A stretch of 64,000 nucleotides of DNA from NCBI GenBank assembly GCA_024690665.1, contig JAILOU010000051.1:56399-120398 (forward strand), written 5' to 3'. This stretch comes from Eubacterium sp. (GTDB lineage: Bacteria; Bacillota; Clostridia; Lachnospirales; Lachnospiraceae). Every line of letters begins with the position of its first letter. Within the stretch, counting starts at the first letter, position 1. Positions 36,077 to 44,051 of the stretch are shown piece by piece. The notes below the pieces were generated by a model that saw nothing but the letters and a program-made list of their open reading frames with translations, ran no database searches and was not told the origin of the DNA. Position numbers and translations under genes: made by a program.

Positions 36077-37634
36077 TGAGGCCGTTATATTAAAGGGGTT
36101 AAAAAACATGATTCCGTGGGAAAAACTGGATCTTACCTTAGTAGATGAGGCAAGTGACGGTACGGAATTATTTGAAAAGATTATAAAGGAACGTCCGCAT
36201 ATTGTAATATCCGACATCAAGATGCCGGGACTTACCGGACTTGAGGTGGTAAAGCGGGCGAAGGATTATGGTATTAATGAAATTAAGTTTATCTTCATCA
36301 GTGGATTTCAGGAATTTACTTACGCGCAGGAAGCATTGGCGCAGGGCGCGGTAGATTACCTGTTAAAACCGGTTGGAGAACAAGAACTCGAAGATTCTTT
36401 GCATAAGGCAATTGCGCTGTCGGAAGAACATTCGGTGAGTGAACTGTTTAAAGAGCATGAAGATGAGATTGAAATCTTGTTTCGGCGTATCAATGAAGGA
36501 AATGAAATTGACAGCCGTGAACTGAAAAAAAGTTTTGAGGCATCTCAAATCGATTTAGATCATAAGGTGTTTATCGGTATCAGCTTTGGAATTCTTCCGC
36601 CGGATATCAAAAGGCTTCGTACACAGTCGCTTACGAAATATCATCTGACACAGTTTTCTATCTTCAACAGGCTGATTGAAAGTTTTAAAGATCAAAAACT
36701 GGGATTTACCGTGAAGAAGGAAGAAGATGTGATTCATATGATTGCGGTTCTTCCGGAAGAAGAACACGCCGGATTTTTCGAGCGTTATATTCAGCCAATC
36801 AGAAGCGAATTAGAAGCCGAATTTGGCGTTGATCTTCATATTGGAATCGGCATGCGAACGGATAATATCTCGCAGCTTAAGAATGTGTATAAGTCGTCTA
36901 GATTCGCATTTGCCAATTATTTCTTTGAGGAACGCGCCGTGCTGGATTTTGAAAATATGCATAAGGACTATACGGTTTCTTTTGATGATTATACCAGGCA
37001 GATTGAGGAAGTCTTCCAGTCTATCTTGTTAAAGGATGGACGCGTATTAGAACATGTGGATAATGCACTCAAGATGATCTATGAGATTCACTACGGCAAT
37101 CCGTATGCGGCGAAAACCAGAGTGGTGCATATGGTTGAGGAACTAAAACAGAAGATGAATCAGTATTCACTTCTTCAAAATACGCCGCAGATGGAAAGTG
37201 AGGATTTGCAGCAGAAGATTGAAGGTGCTCTTAGTTTTGCGCAGCTTCATAAAACAGTTATGAAGTACTATGAGCAGCTTGTGGCTCAGATCTATCAAAG
37301 TGAACGTGTTTGCGAAGCAAGTTCTATTGAACAGGTGAAAAAATACATTCGCGATCACTATATGGAAGATCTGTCTGTAAAAAAGGTTGCAAAAGTTGCC
37401 TGTGTCAGCCAAAATTACTTTAGTGCAATGTTCAAAAAGGAGACCGGTGAGAACTTTAAGGCTTATCTGACCGGTATTCGAATGGCAGAAGCGATGAAAC
37501 TTTTGCTGGATACGGACATGAAAACCTACCAAATAGGAGAGGCAGTAGGGTATAATAATGTCAGACGTTTTGTAGATGCCTTCCGGGCAAAATACAAGAT
37601 GAGTCCGATGGATTATAAAAAGTCATTAAAGTAA
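36051..37634 (+). CDS. AraC-type response regulator, YesN-type
   Basis: This 527-residue regulator pairs with the upstream kinase. The receiver domain covers residues 1-120, with acidic residues Asp8/Asp9, phospho-acceptor Asp55 in VISDIKMPG and Lys107-type residue in LLKPVGE. A middle region of 300 residues is unassigned. The C-terminal AraC HTH (KKVAKVACVSQNYFSAMFKKE, IGEAVGYNNVRRFVDAFR) binds DNA. The ATG at 36051 follows GGGAGG and lies within the kinase gene. It likely switches on sugar-uptake or glycan-use genes, but no target operon is visible here. Confidence 0.9.
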   Translation: MKKVIMADDEAVILKGLKNMIPWEKLDLTLVDEASDGTELFEKIIKERPHIVISDIKMPGLTGLEVVKRAKDYGINEIKFIFISGFQEFTYAQEALAQGAVDYLLKPVGEQELEDSLHKAIALSEEHSVSELFKEHEDEIEILFRRINEGNEIDSRELKKSFEASQIDLDHKVFIGISFGILPPDIKRLRTQSLTKYHLTQFSIFNRLIESFKDQKLGFTVKKEEDVIHMIAVLPEEEHAGFFERYIQPIRSELEAEFGVDLHIGIGMRTDNISQLKNVYKSSRFAFANYFFEERAVLDFENMHKDYTVSFDDYTRQIEEVFQSILLKDGRVLEHVDNALKMIYEIHYGNPYAAKTRVVHMVEELKQKMNQYSLLQNTPQMESEDLQQKIEGALSFAQLHKTVMKYYEQLVAQIYQSERVCEASSIEQVKKYIRDHYMEDLSVKKVAKVACVSQNYFSAMFKKETGENFKAYLTGIRMAEAMKLLLDTDMKTYQIGEAVGYNNVRRFVDAFRAKYKMSPMDYKKSLK

Positions 37635-37653
37635 AGATGGGAGAACACATATT

Positions 37654-38058
37654 ATGATTCAACAGATTTCGATTTACACAGAAAATACAAAGGGCGCGAT
37701 GCGAAGGCTGCTTTCGGTCATATCTGACGCAGGGATTAATGTGCTTGGATTTTGGAACGGAGACAGCGGAGAATTTGGCGTGGTGCGTCTGATTGTTTCG
37801 GAACAGGAAAAAGCCTTAGAAGTACTTGCAAGGCAAGGCTATATCTGTAAGGAATCATCTGTGCTTGGAATCGAAATCGATGACTGCCCGGGCTCGCTGG
37901 TTACGTTGTTACAGGTGATTGAGCAGATGAATATTAATATTGATTATATGTATGTGGGATATCGCCGTGAGGATGCACGTCCGCTTATTATGATTCACTG
38001 CGAGGATATGGATATTATCAGTACGCAGCTAAAACATAAGGGATATGCTGTTGACTAA
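37654..38058 (+). CDS. Tandem ACT-domain protein
   Basis: This 134-residue protein consists of two ACT-type beta-alpha-beta-beta-alpha-beta units: QISIYTENTKGAMRRLLSVISDAG and VLGIEIDDCPGSLVTLLQVIEQM. The short turn GALRRL/CPGSLV positions are where ACT domains bind amino acids. Stand-alone two-ACT proteins are common in Lachnospiraceae and are thought to be small ligand sensors, but partners are rarely known. It follows the response regulator by 19 bases with a GGGAG site and may be on the same transcript. Confidence 0.82.
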   Translation: MIQQISIYTENTKGAMRRLLSVISDAGINVLGFWNGDSGEFGVVRLIVSEQEKALEVLARQGYICKESSVLGIEIDDCPGSLVTLLQVIEQMNINIDYMYVGYRREDARPLIMIHCEDMDIISTQLKHKGYAVD

Positions 38059-38120
38059 AATGATGCCGTCATAATCGAAGGATTGTGGCGGCTGTCTTTA
38101 TTGTGTTGTATAATTGGAGT

Positions 38121-38579
38121 ATGAATAATGCGTGGTATATGGCCTGTCGCACATTGGGAGTGCGCACAGATGCCGGAGAAGAGGAAATTAAAAAAGCATA
38201 TAAACGTCTTGTGAAAATCTATCATCCGGATGCCGGCAAGACGGGAGACGCTGAGCATTATGATGCAATCGTGAAGGCCTATGATTTTTTGTGTACGCAT
38301 CAAAGGCCAAAGGCGAAGCCGATGGGGAAGATTTTAGGTTCTGATACGGGGTATTATAAGGATGCGTCTTACTCGACTTTTGATCGGCGCTATCAGCGGC
38401 AAAAGCAAAAGCGAAAGGAAGATCTTGCGCGCAGAACGAAGGAAGTGCATGACAAAAATGAACGGGAGAAGAGACAGGCACAGCAGTATAAAAATGCCAT
38501 GGATGCTATACGGGCAATCCGTACAGCGGAATTAATTAAAACACTACTGACAAAAGCGGAAGAAGAACATGAAGAGTGA
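38121..38579 (+). CDS. J-domain protein
   Basis: This 152-residue protein has an N-terminal J domain: GVRTDAGEEEIKKAYKRLV, then the HPD motif in IYHPDAGKT, then AIVKAYDFL. The rest is highly charged and Lys/Arg/Gln-rich (RYQRQKQKRKEDLARR), suited to binding a partner or nucleic acid. J domains stimulate Hsp70 ATPase, so it is probably a DnaK co-chaperone with a special client. The start is uncertain: the frame opens at 38085, the ATG at 38121 has GGAG only one base before it, and an ATG at 38139 is also possible. TATAAT at 38109-38114 places transcription near the 38121 ATG. Confidence 0.75.
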   Translation: MNNAWYMACRTLGVRTDAGEEEIKKAYKRLVKIYHPDAGKTGDAEHYDAIVKAYDFLCTHQRPKAKPMGKILGSDTGYYKDASYSTFDRRYQRQKQKRKEDLARRTKEVHDKNEREKRQAQQYKNAMDAIRAIRTAELIKTLLTKAEEEHEE

Positions 38580-38615
38580 TAAGAGTAATACTAAGTTGTT
38601 AAAGGTTGAAAATAC

Positions 38616-40349
38616 ATGAAAAAGATATGGATTACAATACTTGTTGGTGTTATATGTATATTGGTTTTTAGTATGATGTTTGTCTGGGTGAAGGCAAGAG
38701 CTGTAGATAGAGCTTATACAAAGGCTCAGCTTTATGCACAGATTAATGCAGGCAGCTATGTAGACAGTTTAGAAAAGCAAAGAACGGCAGTGGCAGTTTT
38801 AGAAGAGGTCTTAGTTAGCGGAGATGGTGAGCTGAATCATTTTAGCGATGTGGCTGAGCGACTTATGAATGACACTGTTAAGAATATTACGCTGGCACCG
38901 GATGGTGTGGTGACGCAGGTTTATCCGGAATCTGAGAGTAAAGACAGTAGCACGAATCTTTTTGAGGATGAAAAGAGTAATTCTTTATCTCAGTATTGTC
39001 TGCAGCATATGAATAATGTTGGAATCAGTGGGCCGTTTGCAGAGGATGACAGTGATGGTGAGACGATTGTGATTGTACAAAAGGCGGTCGAACTTAATGA
39101 TGAATTCTGGGGATTCGTAGTGGTTGTACAAGATGTTGAATCTATTATTGCAACCACGGGAGACAATCTTGCGGAAAGTGGCTATGAATACTGCCTGACT
39201 AAGACTGTTGAGCCGGGATCTGATGAAGAAGTTGTGGTGACTTCAAGTCAGGATAAAGACTACTTTGACGATGCACAATCATGCAGCTTTTCACTTGGCG
39301 GATGCGAATGGAATCTGATGCTTGTTCCGACTGATGGATGGCTTGCTTCGTCTAATATCAATCTGCTTTTAGTAGTCGGCATTTTTATCATTGTATTAAT
39401 TACCTTATTGGTTTTTGCCGCCATAAGTTTGTTTGAATACGGGAAAAAACAGGTTTTTTTGACAAGAACAGATGCGTTAACCGGACTTAATAACCGGTTA
39501 GGACTTCAGTACGAAATTGATCGATGCATGCAGGATAAAACGAAGCATTGCTATACTCTAATAGCACTTGATATTGATGATTTTAAGCTGATTAATGATA
39601 TCTATGGACATTTGATTGGAGATGAGATCTTAAAGCAACTGGCTCAGAATCTTCGAAATTCATTTCCGAAGGATTCGATTATTGGAAGAAATGGCGGAGA
39701 TGAGTTTATTATATTACTTAAGAATATCGCCGGAGAACAGGCAAAACATATGCTGGATAACTTTTATACCAGTGAGCAGGTATGGAAAGATGCGTCGCAT
39801 AAGGTGACATTTTCCGTATCGATGGGATATGCCGAATATCCACTTCAGGCGGATAGTATTACGCAGTTGCTTCAACTTTCGGATGCTGCGCTTTACGAAG
39901 TGAAGATGAGAGGCAAACACGGATTTGAAAAGTATCATGAGGAAATCAATAGTTTGAATCGTTCACAGCTTGGATTTACTTTACAGGATATTGTATCAAA
40001 TATTCCGGGAGCTATCTTTGTACATGAAGCAAGCGGACAAAGACGGATATTGTTTGCGAACCAAAATCTGTTCGAATTATTTGAATGCGAGAATTGGGAT
40101 GAGTTTCAAGAGTATAACAAAAATGACTTTAAGAATATTATGCATCCGGATGACTGGGAAGGAATTGAGGCGCAGATTAAAAAAGTAGAGGATGGAGAGC
40201 CAATACAAGAAGGTGATCAGATTAGATTTCGGGTTATTACTAAAAATAATCATAGTATATGGGTAAATGTCCGGGGAAAGAAGGTTCAAAATAAGTATTA
40301 TGGTCAATTGCACTATGTTCTGATGACAAAAATAGATAACATGCAATAA
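38616..40349 (+). CDS. Membrane diguanylate cyclase-type protein with C-terminal PAS
   Basis: This 577-residue protein has an N-terminal TM helix, an extracellular sensor of about 220 residues, a second TM helix (LLLVVGIFIIVLITLLVFAA), a GGDEF domain and a PAS domain after it. The intact GGDEF motif is near residues 360-364 (IGRNGGDEFIILL), so it can probably make cyclic di-GMP. The RxxD inhibitory site expected just upstream is absent (FPKDSIIGR). The C-terminal PAS (IPGAIFVHEASG, NIMHPDDWEGIEAQI) is placed after, not before, the cyclase, which is less usual. It appears to be transcribed singly or with the next small gene, 17 bases on. Confidence 0.88.
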   Translation: MKKIWITILVGVICILVFSMMFVWVKARAVDRAYTKAQLYAQINAGSYVDSLEKQRTAVAVLEEVLVSGDGELNHFSDVAERLMNDTVKNITLAPDGVVTQVYPESESKDSSTNLFEDEKSNSLSQYCLQHMNNVGISGPFAEDDSDGETIVIVQKAVELNDEFWGFVVVVQDVESIIATTGDNLAESGYEYCLTKTVEPGSDEEVVVTSSQDKDYFDDAQSCSFSLGGCEWNLMLVPTDGWLASSNINLLLVVGIFIIVLITLLVFAAISLFEYGKKQVFLTRTDALTGLNNRLGLQYEIDRCMQDKTKHCYTLIALDIDDFKLINDIYGHLIGDEILKQLAQNLRNSFPKDSIIGRNGGDEFIILLKNIAGEQAKHMLDNFYTSEQVWKDASHKVTFSVSMGYAEYPLQADSITQLLQLSDAALYEVKMRGKHGFEKYHEEINSLNRSQLGFTLQDIVSNIPGAIFVHEASGQRRILFANQNLFELFECENWDEFQEYNKNDFKNIMHPDDWEGIEAQIKKVEDGEPIQEGDQIRFRVITKNNHSIWVNVRGKKVQNKYYGQLHYVLMTKIDNMQ

Positions 40350-40366
40350 GTAGGAGGAGATGTAAC

Positions 40367-40678
40367 ATGGGTTTTTTTGATGATGAAGTGGAAAACAGTT
40401 TAGATGAAATGTTTGATTTTAATCACGATGATCTGATTGATCCTGGGGAGCGTGCTATGCAATTGGATTTTATTTTTCGTGATGATACCAAAAGCGATGA
40501 GGACTATGATGACGATGATGAGGAGGAATATTCATTTCATTCGCCTGTTGATGATTTCTTATTGCAAACCGGTGTCACTCGTGAAGAGTGGAGTCTTATG
40601 GATGAGGTACAACAAAAAGAAGTGTTGGAAGAAGCAGGGATAGATCCGGACGAGTTAGATGATTTTGATGATTTTTAA
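40367..40678 (+). CDS. Highly acidic small protein, unknown function
   Basis: This 103-residue protein is extremely rich in Asp and Glu (DDTKSDEDYDDDDEEEYS and DELDDFDDF), with a hydrophobic-aromatic N-terminus. No signal peptide or membrane segment is seen, so it is cytoplasmic. I recognise no family. GGAGGAG precedes the ATG, which supports real translation. The stop codon is part of a long hairpin that begins a conserved intergenic repeat, so the 3' end may have been set by insertion of that repeat. It follows the GGDEF gene by 17 bases. Confidence 0.65.
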   Translation: MGFFDDEVENSLDEMFDFNHDDLIDPGERAMQLDFIFRDDTKSDEDYDDDDEEEYSFHSPVDDFLLQTGVTREEWSLMDEVQQKEVLEEAGIDPDELDDFDDF

Positions 40679-40803
40679 CTCAGTCGGGGTACAAGCTCCG
40701 ACTGAGTTAAACGCTCCGCGAGGATGCACACGGATTCGGACAGGAATTTGTCTGCTGAAGCAGACCCGAATCCGGCGCGCAAGACTCGCGAGCGAGTCTT
40801 GAC
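40675..40803 (+). repeat. Structured intergenic repeat, copy 1 (plus orientation)
   Basis: Bases 40692-40803 recur as a reverse complement at 63863-63974 with one difference in 112 bases (A versus G near 40728). The element holds perfect hairpins: a 13-bp stem 40675-40687/40698-40710; CGGATTCGG/CCGAATCCG at 40731-40739/40766-40774 enclosing GTCTGCT/AGCAGAC; and CAAGACTCGC/GCGAGTCTTG at 40780-40801. There is no T tract, so these are not simple terminators. The first stem includes the stop codon of the acidic protein gene. Confidence 0.9.
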
Positions 40804-40805
40804 AT

Positions 40806-40847
40806 AAAAAAACTTTGGCAAAATAAATACATTTGCCAAAGTTTTTT
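40806..40847 (+). terminator. Strong terminator, probably bidirectional
   Basis: AAAAAACTTTGGCAAA pairs with TTTGCCAAAGTTTTTT across nine bases, with A and T tracts on the two sides. Confidence 0.9.
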
Positions 40848-40860
40848 ATTTTTCATATCT

Positions 40861-40875
40861 ATAACTTTTGGTTAT
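40861..40875 (+). promoter_or_regulatory. LysR-type binding site upstream of the sulfotransferase gene
   Basis: ATAAC-TTTTG-GTTAT is a perfect 5-5-5 dyad matching the LysR T-N11-A rule (T40862, A40874). It is centred about 65 bases before the predicted transcription start, the usual activator position. A LysR gene lies just downstream of the target. Confidence 0.55.
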
Positions 40876-40897
40876 ACATAAGATGAAATCTTGGTAT

Positions 40898-40926
40898 TTG
40901 TTTACCATATGTTATAAGAATATAAT
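40898..40926 (+). promoter_or_regulatory. Promoter of the arylsulfate sulfotransferase-like gene
   Basis: TTGTTT (40898-40903) and a perfect TATAAT (40921-40926) are 17 bases apart, 60 bases before the ATG. Confidence 0.7.
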
Positions 40927-40987
40927 TTTAATTGTAAGTAAAGCACGTGCATGAAAAAGTTTTATATCAATTAAGAGGAGGATCACA

Positions 40988-42910
40988 ATGAAATATCGTT
41001 TACTCAAGCTCCTGGTGATTGGGGTTTTAACAGGCTCTATGAGTATTGTGGCCGTAGGGTGCGGTCAGGGAACGCAGTCAGAATCAAGTACTGACGTTTC
41101 TGATGAGGGGGCACAGGAAGAAGCAGTTGAATCTGTTGCTGAAATTGATTATGCCAATATTAATTTTGACTATGCAGATGAAATTGCCAAAATGAAAAAG
41201 GAAGTTCAGGTTGTACCAAGCGCAGCAGATATTAAGCTGAGCGTTACGGATGCGAATCAGACAACAGGATTGGAACTTGTTTCTTCATTGGATGATAAGA
41301 ATACGACAGATTATTATCTAAATGCATCGCTTGCAGAGGATGAACTGGTATTTGAAGGGGATATTAAGAGTGCCAAAAGTAGTACGGCCGGAGAACTCGA
41401 GGTAAAAGACGGCTCGGTAAGCTATGATCCTGAGAATTTGAATATTTCAAAATTAAAAGACGAAGTAATTACCTTTACCATGGAGTCTGGTGAAGAATAT
41501 GACGTACATACTCTTCCGGAGGAATTCCCGGAACTTAGTGCAACAGGAGATGGCGTATCTGAGGCAGATCAGGGAGTGTATACATTTGCCGTGGATAAGT
41601 TTTTAATCAGATTAAATACGGAGGGCGAGATTGTATACTACAGAAATGTCAACTGTGCCGGAGAACATCAGATTGAAAATTTTGCACCGCAGACCGTTGG
41701 GGACAAGCAGTATTATTCGGTATTCGTAGAACTGAATCCGGATTATCGTAACTGTCAGGGTGGTTTTTCGTCAGGTTATTATCTTGTAATGGATGAAAAT
41801 TACAATGATGTAGAAGAAATTACATTATCTGCCAATGAGGATGAGAATCATACTCATGGCGAAGGTTATCTTGATCAGCATGAATTTGTAATGCTTGGAG
41901 AAGACCATTATCTGAAGCTTAGTTATACCAAGCTTTTGGTAGATAATCTTCCGGATGGCGTAGAAGGACTTGATGGTGGTAATACCGCATATGTCTGGGC
42001 AGGAATTATGCAGGAAGTAAAGGATGGTAAAGTGATTCAGGAGATTAACACGGCTGATTATCCACTTCTTTATGAGTCTGCAGTTGAAAAAATCGATTAC
42101 GCAAACAGTACAGATGAGGGAGTAAACTGTACCGTTGGTGAAAATGAAGTGTTCTCGCTTGCCGATGGTATCATGGATTATGTTCATGTAAATAGTATGG
42201 ATTATACATTATCTGACGATGGAACTGTTGATAAGCTTCTTGTTTCAATGAGAGATCAGTCGGCTGTCTATCAGTTTGATATGGCAAGTGGCGCCATGGA
42301 ATGGATTTTAGGTGGTAAAGCCAGCACCTTATCCGGCTATGATGACTATACCAGAACGAGAACAGATGATAATGGTACAGAGTTTGAAGCGCTTACATTT
42401 GGTCAGCATTTTGCAAAATATGTCAATAAGTCTGAAGACGGAACGATTGATGGCAATGCGGTCGTCAGCGTCTTTGATAATGAGACCGGTTCAGCTCCAT
42501 TTATTACGGCAGCGGAAGTTCCAACGCTTACAAGAGTCTTTAAGGCAACGATTGATACAGGGGCCAAGACAGCTGAAATCTCAGATGTGATTGATGGAAC
42601 TGCATTAAATGAGCAGTCTGATAAGTATCATATTGCAAGTCACTGTGGTAGTGTGCAGTACACAAGCAATACTTCTGTTATGATCGGATGGGGATTACAT
42701 GGTGTGATTGATAATATTGGAGCTATGGCTCCGGAAGGAACAATCTCAGATAAGGGATATGATGATTTGAGAATTGGTAGCCGTCCAATCTTTACGGACT
42801 ACAATCTTGAAGATGGAAGTATTTCTTATGAAGTAAGTGGTATAAGAAATGCCAACGAGGAAAACTCAGAAGCATTTTTCTCATACCGTTCCTATAAGTC
42901 TGAACAGTAA
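40988..42910 (+). CDS. Arylsulfate sulfotransferase-like lipoprotein
   Basis: This 640-residue protein has a lipoprotein signal with lipobox AVGC (Cys25), so it is tethered outside the membrane. The body resembles arylsulfate sulfotransferases, beta-propeller enzymes that move sulfate between phenols without PAPS. Conserved parts include LDQHEFVMLG, DYVHVNSMDY (the active-site His in the D-W/Y-x-H-x-N motif), MDWILGGK-like MEWILGGKAS, FGQHFAKY and ASHCGSVQY. GAGGAGG precedes the ATG. In gut anaerobes such enzymes can act on phenolic drugs or bile-related sulfates; the actual donor and acceptor here are unknown. It has its own promoter and terminator. Confidence 0.85.
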   Translation: MKYRLLKLLVIGVLTGSMSIVAVGCGQGTQSESSTDVSDEGAQEEAVESVAEIDYANINFDYADEIAKMKKEVQVVPSAADIKLSVTDANQTTGLELVSSLDDKNTTDYYLNASLAEDELVFEGDIKSAKSSTAGELEVKDGSVSYDPENLNISKLKDEVITFTMESGEEYDVHTLPEEFPELSATGDGVSEADQGVYTFAVDKFLIRLNTEGEIVYYRNVNCAGEHQIENFAPQTVGDKQYYSVFVELNPDYRNCQGGFSSGYYLVMDENYNDVEEITLSANEDENHTHGEGYLDQHEFVMLGEDHYLKLSYTKLLVDNLPDGVEGLDGGNTAYVWAGIMQEVKDGKVIQEINTADYPLLYESAVEKIDYANSTDEGVNCTVGENEVFSLADGIMDYVHVNSMDYTLSDDGTVDKLLVSMRDQSAVYQFDMASGAMEWILGGKASTLSGYDDYTRTRTDDNGTEFEALTFGQHFAKYVNKSEDGTIDGNAVVSVFDNETGSAPFITAAEVPTLTRVFKATIDTGAKTAEISDVIDGTALNEQSDKYHIASHCGSVQYTSNTSVMIGWGLHGVIDNIGAMAPEGTISDKGYDDLRIGSRPIFTDYNLEDGSISYEVSGIRNANEENSEAFFSYRSYKSEQ

Positions 42911-42929
42911 TTTATGAGTTTTGATTTAG

Positions 42930-42964
42930 AAGCATGCAGGGGAGTTTCCTTTGCATGCTTTTTC
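42930..42964 (+). terminator. Terminator after the sulfotransferase gene
   Basis: AAGCATGCA pairs with TGCATGCTT across 13 bases, then a T tail, 20 bases past the stop. Confidence 0.85.
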
Positions 42965-43023
42965 ATGCATGGAAACTCAAAATATAGTAAAATACAAAGA
43001 AACGAGATAAAGAGGGGGATTCT

Positions 43024-43917
43024 ATGAAACTTAGTCAGATTAAATATTTTTTACAAATTGCAGAGAGTAAGACGATTACAAAAGCAGCCAGTGAATTATT
43101 TATTTCGCAGCCGGCGCTTAGTAAACAGATGACGCTCTTAGAAAAAGAAATCGGTGCGGTGTTATTCATTCGAGCTACAAATGGAATCGTATTAACCGAG
43201 GCTGGCAGCGAGTTCGCAAAGGATTGTAAGAAAATTTTAAATCTGATTGAGGATTCAGTTGAAAAAGCAAAAAGGATTCATGAAAAGGAACCAAACGAAA
43301 TACGAATCGGTCTTTTTGACGGAATGGTAATCGATGATTTTATGCCGGATTTATATGGATTCTGGGATAAGAACACATCCGGGAAAGAGATTATAATCAG
43401 CCGAAATTCGATGCAGGATAATTTTGAAAAGCTTGAAAATGATAAGCTTGATATGGTTGTTTGTATTTCTGAAAAAAATAAGGTGAAGCTTAATCTAAAG
43501 GAAGGATACGAGAAATTATTTTTGACATCACGAAAAGGGGCGTTTATATATTCGGCAAAACTTCCATGTGTTAAGAAATCAGGTTTTACTATTACAGATC
43601 TTAAAAATGAAAAATTATTATCTGTGAAAAGAAAGGATCTGGCCGGAATCTTTGGAGGGAAAATTGAACATGTCGGAGTTAATGTGGCAACGAAAATGTT
43701 TGGTGAAAAACCGGAGATAGAAGAAGTTGAGAATATATTGTCCCTGATGACGAATATTAAATACGGAAAAGGTTATACGATTCTATCTAAGCTTGTAGCA
43801 GATACTGATCCGAGCCTTCTATCTTATGAATTGCCGGAAGAATTTGATGCTGAAATCTATGCGATATGGAAGAAAAGTAATCTGTTTGTAAATAGAGTGA
43901 TGAAATTATGGAACTAA
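43024..43917 (+). CDS. LysR-family transcriptional regulator
   Basis: This 297-residue protein has the LysR HTH at residues 1-60 (QIKYFLQIAESKTITKAASEL, SQPALSKQMTLLEKEIG) and an effector-binding domain after residue 88. It is transcribed in the same direction as the sulfotransferase gene and lies just after it. A T-N11-A dyad at 40861-40875 upstream of that gene is the best candidate target, suggesting it activates sulfotransferase expression in response to a small, perhaps aromatic, ligand. AGGGGG precedes the ATG. The following DtxR-like gene has its own promoter. Confidence 0.9.
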   Translation: MKLSQIKYFLQIAESKTITKAASELFISQPALSKQMTLLEKEIGAVLFIRATNGIVLTEAGSEFAKDCKKILNLIEDSVEKAKRIHEKEPNEIRIGLFDGMVIDDFMPDLYGFWDKNTSGKEIIISRNSMQDNFEKLENDKLDMVVCISEKNKVKLNLKEGYEKLFLTSRKGAFIYSAKLPCVKKSGFTITDLKNEKLLSVKRKDLAGIFGGKIEHVGVNVATKMFGEKPEIEEVENILSLMTNIKYGKGYTILSKLVADTDPSLLSYELPEEFDAEIYAIWKKSNLFVNRVMKLWN

Positions 43918-43963
43918 TCAGGTAAGGAATATGATACAAAAGTAACAAAGTGAAACGGAAGTG

Positions 43964-43993
43964 TTGACGAAATAACTTTGGTTATGCTAATCT
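43964..43993 (+). promoter_or_regulatory. Promoter of the DtxR-like regulator gene, extended -10
   Basis: TTGACG (43964-43969) and an extended -10, TGC-TAATCT (43985-43993), are 18 bases apart. The same TG-N-TAATCT element recurs in the haem operon promoter region. Confidence 0.65.
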
Positions 43994-43995
43994 TA
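43977..43995 (+). promoter_or_regulatory. DtxR/IdeR-like operator over the regulator's own promoter
   Basis: TTTGGTTATGCTAATCTTA matches the DtxR consensus TTAGGTTAGGCTAACCTAA at 15 of 19 positions by direct comparison. It covers the -10, so binding would block transcription and give autoregulation. Confidence 0.6.
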
Positions 43996-44051
43996 CCGAA
44001 GGGAAATGGCTAGGTTGATGGAAAAAATAACGATTAGAACGCGAGGGAGTT

